NCBI GenBank assembly: GCA_031291755.1
Contig: JARLIK010000021.1
Location: 1 to 64,000, forward strand
Length of the DNA: 64,000 bases
From: Acidocella sp.
Lineage (GTDB): Bacteria; Pseudomonadota; Alphaproteobacteria; Acetobacterales; Acetobacteraceae
Reading direction: 5' to 3'
Shown piece by piece: positions 61,681 to 64,000 of this stretch (positions are counted from its first letter, which is position 1; each line of letters opens with the position of its first letter). Position numbers and translations under genes: made by a program. The notes beneath the pieces are model-generated. The model was not told the DNA's origin and searched no databases. It was given only the letters and a program-made list of their open reading frames with translations.

Positions 61681-62946
61681 TTACTTTGACGGCGGGGCTT
61701 TCGGCAAGGCTCTGCCGTGACCGATAGCCGCATTGCCGAACCGCGCCCGCAGCTTGTCGATGGCGGCCTGCCTTGCGGCGCGGCGCGGCGTGGCGGTGTC
61801 AGCCAGATCGCCCTGGTCGGCCAGTGCCGGGTCACACAGCGTACTGGCACCGATGCCAAGCAGGCGGAAGGCGGTGCCGTCCGCCTCCGCGCTCAGCAAT
61901 TCACGCCCGGCCTCGAACAGGGTTTCCGGCAGTTGCGTGGGGTTGGCTAGGCGCTGGCTGCGGGTGCGCGTGGTGAAAGCGGCGGTTTTCAGCTTCAAGG
62001 TGATCCCGGCGGCGGCGTAATGCTCCTCGCGCAAGCGCCGGCCCAGCTTTTCGGTCAGCCGCCACAATGCCGCTTCGAGGTCAGCGGGATTTTTAAGATC
62101 AACCGCAAAGGTGGTCTCGGCGCTGATCGATTTGGTGTCGCGCTCGATATGCACGCTGCGGAAATCCTCGCCCCGCGCCCGCGCCGCCAGCGACAACCCC
62201 TCTTCGCCCAGCATCCGGCGGGCGGCACGCTCATCGAGGGCCGCCAATTGGCCGATCCGGGTGATGCCCAAAGTCCCGAGACGCTTCACCATCGCCGGGC
62301 CGATGCCGGGCAGCGTGCCAACCGGCTCGGGTGCCAGAATCGCTGCCGCATCATGGCCGAACACAAAATAGCCGCGCGGTTTGTCACGCTCCGCCGCCAG
62401 CTTGGCCAGCAGCCGGTTATGCGAGAGGCCGATCGAGATGGTCACGCCAATGTCGCGCTCAATGGTGCGGGATAATTTGTTCAGTGTGACCGCCGGGGGA
62501 GAACCGTGCAGCGCCTCGGTGCCTGAGAGATCCAGCACCGCCTCGTCAATGGATAGTGGTTGCACCAGAGGTGTCAGCGTTTCCATCAGCGCCCGGATTT
62601 CGCGTGATACCGCCACATACTTTGCCATATCCGGCGGGATCACCACCGCCTTTGGGCACAGGGCCAGCGCCTTAAACATCGGCATAGCGCTGCGCACACC
62701 GTACAGCCGGGCCACATAGCAGCACGTGGTCACCACCCCGCGGGTGCCGCCGCCCACGATCAGCGGAACATCAGCCAACTCAGGCCGGTCGCGTTTCTCG
62801 ACACTGGCATAAAATGCATCGCAATCGACATGGCCGATGTTCAGCACAAACAGTTCCTTATGCCGCACCAGCCGGACACTACCGCAGGCCGGACAGGTTG
62901 CGGCGGTGCCGGTGATGCTATCGCAATCGCGGCAGAAGCCTGGCAT
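61681..62946 (-). CDS. dinB: DNA polymerase IV (DinB) with N-terminal zinc finger
   Basis: 421 aa from the ATG at 62946, sharing a base with the ROK stop (TGATG). An N-terminal CxxC...CxxC finger (FCRDCDSITG, TCPACGS) precedes the Y-family core: VDCDAFYASVEKRDRPELAD near 38 with catalytic Asp and steric gate Phe, then LSIDEAVLDLSGTEALHG near 135 with the second Asp and Glu. The family usually reads SIDEA(Y/F)LD; here it is Val. HhH (VGTLPGIGPAMVKRLGTLGI) and little-finger domains follow. Translesion synthesis is its expected role. Confidence 0.95.
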   Translation of the reverse strand: MPGFCRDCDSITGTAATCPACGSVRLVRHKELFVLNIGHVDCDAFYASVEKRDRPELADVPLIVGGGTRGVVTTCCYVARLYGVRSAMPMFKALALCPKAVVIPPDMAKYVAVSREIRALMETLTPLVQPLSIDEAVLDLSGTEALHGSPPAVTLNKLSRTIERDIGVTISIGLSHNRLLAKLAAERDKPRGYFVFGHDAAAILAPEPVGTLPGIGPAMVKRLGTLGITRIGQLAALDERAARRMLGEEGLSLAARARGEDFRSVHIERDTKSISAETTFAVDLKNPADLEAALWRLTEKLGRRLREEHYAAAGITLKLKTAAFTTRTRSQRLANPTQLPETLFEAGRELLSAEADGTAFRLLGIGASTLCDPALADQGDLADTATPRRAARQAAIDKLRARFGNAAIGHGRALPKAPPSK

Positions 62947-63845
62947 CAGCCACTCGCAGGCCATAGCCAGGCCGCACCACGGACGCCCGAGGAATCACCA
63001 TGCTTATTTTGCACGATCTTGGCGGTGAACACATCTGAGAACACATAGGGCGCCATCAAGCCGGGCAATTGCTCATATAAATGCGGCAGGTTGGAGAGCC
63101 CGCCGCCCAGCACGATCACATCCGGGTCCAGCAACGTTGAAAGCGCCCCCAGGCTGCGGGCCAGCCGGTCAGCGTGGATCGCCAGCGCCGCGGCGGCGGC
63201 TTCATCACCGGCGGCGGCGCGGGCGGTAAGCTTCGTGGCATCGCGGGCCGTAGGGCCATCCGCCTCACGGGCCAAAGCCGTGCCGGAAACATAGGTCTCA
63301 AGGCAGCCTTGCAGCCCGCACCAGCATTGGCGCAGCGGCAATTCATCCAGCCGTGGCCAGGGCAGCGGCGTGTGGCCCCATTCGCCGGCGATACGATGAC
63401 GGCCTTCCAGAATTTTGCCATCCACTACAATCCCGGCCCCGCAACCGGTGCCCAGGATAATACCGAACACCACGCTGGCCCCCGCCGCTGCACCGTCAGA
63501 TGCTTCCGACAAGGCAAAGCAATTGGCATCGTTGGCGACCCGGATTTCGCGATTGAGCAACGAGCCGAGGTCTTTATCAAACGCATGGCCATTCAGCGCG
63601 TTGGAGTTGGCGTTTTTCACCAGCCCCGTGGCCGGGCTGATGCTGCCGGGAATTCCCACCCCCACCGTGGCCGCCGCGCCAATTTCAGCTTCAGCGGCGC
63701 GCACCATGTCAGCCATCATCGCGAGTGCTGCGCCATAGTCCCTGGGTGTCGGGGCGCGGCGGCGCAGCAAATTCGCGCCATCCGGGCCGAGAACCAGAAT
63801 TTCAGTTTTGGTGCCACCAAGGTCAATGCCAATGCGATATGTCAT
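62946..63845 (-). CDS. ROK-family sugar kinase
   Basis: 299 aa from the ATG at 63845. The ATP-binding start YRIGIDLGGTKTEILVLG, catalytic Asp in NDANCFALSEA near 110, GTGCGAGIVVDG, and the ROK zinc signature CWCGLQGCLETYVSG near 180 are all intact. It probably phosphorylates fructose, glucose, N-acetylglucosamine or a related sugar; the text is closest to fructokinase/N-acetylglucosamine-kinase types but the sugar is not decided. It is coupled to dinB by a 1-bp overlap and is divergent from the TusA-like gene. Confidence 0.92.
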   Translation of the reverse strand: MTYRIGIDLGGTKTEILVLGPDGANLLRRRAPTPRDYGAALAMMADMVRAAEAEIGAAATVGVGIPGSISPATGLVKNANSNALNGHAFDKDLGSLLNREIRVANDANCFALSEASDGAAAGASVVFGIILGTGCGAGIVVDGKILEGRHRIAGEWGHTPLPWPRLDELPLRQCWCGLQGCLETYVSGTALAREADGPTARDATKLTARAAAGDEAAAAALAIHADRLARSLGALSTLLDPDVIVLGGGLSNLPHLYEQLPGLMAPYVFSDVFTAKIVQNKHGDSSGVRGAAWLWPASG

Positions 63846-63908
63846 GGCGATAGTGTCGGCGCATTGGCAGACTTGCTCAAGTCCGGTTCTGAAGTCATTC
63901 TGCAATAA

Positions 63909-64000
63909 ATGGGGGAACAGCTGATCGACGCGCAATTCATGAAAAGCCCGATGCCGGTGCTGCGGGCGGCGCGCGCCCTACGCGGCATGGCGGCCGGCGA
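63909..64000 (+). CDS. TusA-like sulfurtransferase family protein (partial, cysteine replaced by serine)
   Basis: Only the first 30 codons are in the window (MGEQLIDAQFMKSPMPVLRA followed by ARALRGMAAG). The pattern D-A-x(4)-S-P-M-P-V-L-x-A-x-x-A-L-x-x-M-A is that of TusA/SirA proteins, whose active motif is CPxP. Here the Cys codon is AGC (Ser). Either this is a non-catalytic family member or it uses another residue. The gene is divergent from the ROK kinase gene and continues beyond the window. Confidence 0.75.
   Translation, partial: MGEQLIDAQFMKSPMPVLRAARALRGMAAG

Overview
The window is a high-GC, gene-dense bacterial chromosome segment. Gene content and order point to an alphaproteobacterium, most likely Acetobacteraceae/Rhodospirillales. 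The supporting signs are a ChvG/ChvI-type two-component pair beside an ATP-dependent pckA, a LysR-trxB-Lrp arrangement, FtsEX beside a zinc-ribbon membrane protein, MlaEF in an operon with dnaB and alr, a DinB with an N-terminal zinc finger, and many secreted Tyr/Pro-rich proteins. The family-level assignment is inference; no rRNA gene is present.

Layout, left to right. 1-4.6 kb: a polyamine-type ABC transporter (permease start and PotA), then an accessory patch holding an IS6-family insertion sequence, a PAP2 membrane protein and inverted repeats. 4.6-12.5 kb: an XRE-cupin regulator, dnaK-dnaJ, a glycine-zipper lipoprotein, a TonB-like protein, and two potassium proteins (Kup and a TMEM175-like channel). 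12.5-15.6 kb: a minus-strand copper-type cluster (outer-membrane barrel, CopC, CopD, an NTF2-like protein, a Met-rich periplasmic protein). 15.6-22 kb: MoxR / DUF58 / DUF4159 / large membrane protein operon, with DUF1285 divergent. 22.7-27.2 kb: Nudix, CCA-adding enzyme, GIY-YIG, RNase HI, ThrB, a lipoprotein and tRNA-Met, with several palindromic repeats between them. 27.3-31.2 kb: ftsE-ftsX-ydcF-plsC and a zinc-ribbon protein. 31.2-37.5 kb: pckA, a PNPOx-like protein, ChvI-ChvG, a hypothetical gene, DUF2244 and nth. 37.7-42.8 kb: LysR, trxB, a structured repeat, Lrp, a CtaG-like protein and two secreted proteins. 42.8-47 kb: the dnaB-alr-mlaE-mlaF operon. 47-52 kb: a TPP enzyme, a Pat-like CoA-ligase/acetyltransferase and DUF2461 in overlapping order. 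52-54.4 kb: a Tyr-rich secreted protein, an ArsR-DUF899 operon with its palindromic control region, and an orphan ModA-like binding protein. 54.5-58.4 kb: rpsF-rpsR-rplI, cfa, an S49 peptidase and rpmE. 58.4-64 kb: an esterase whose N-terminus is frameshifted by an 8-bp tandem duplication, lrgA-lrgB, yceI, a flavin reductase, dinB, a ROK kinase, and the start of a TusA-like protein that lacks the usual catalytic cysteine.

Most of the window is conserved housekeeping DNA, and I see no convincing new multi-gene defence or mobile system. The parts most worth a second look are the esterase frameshift, the cysteine-less TusA-like start, the copper cluster with a Met-rich partner, the TPP-enzyme/Pat-like pair, and several families of palindromic intergenic repeats.
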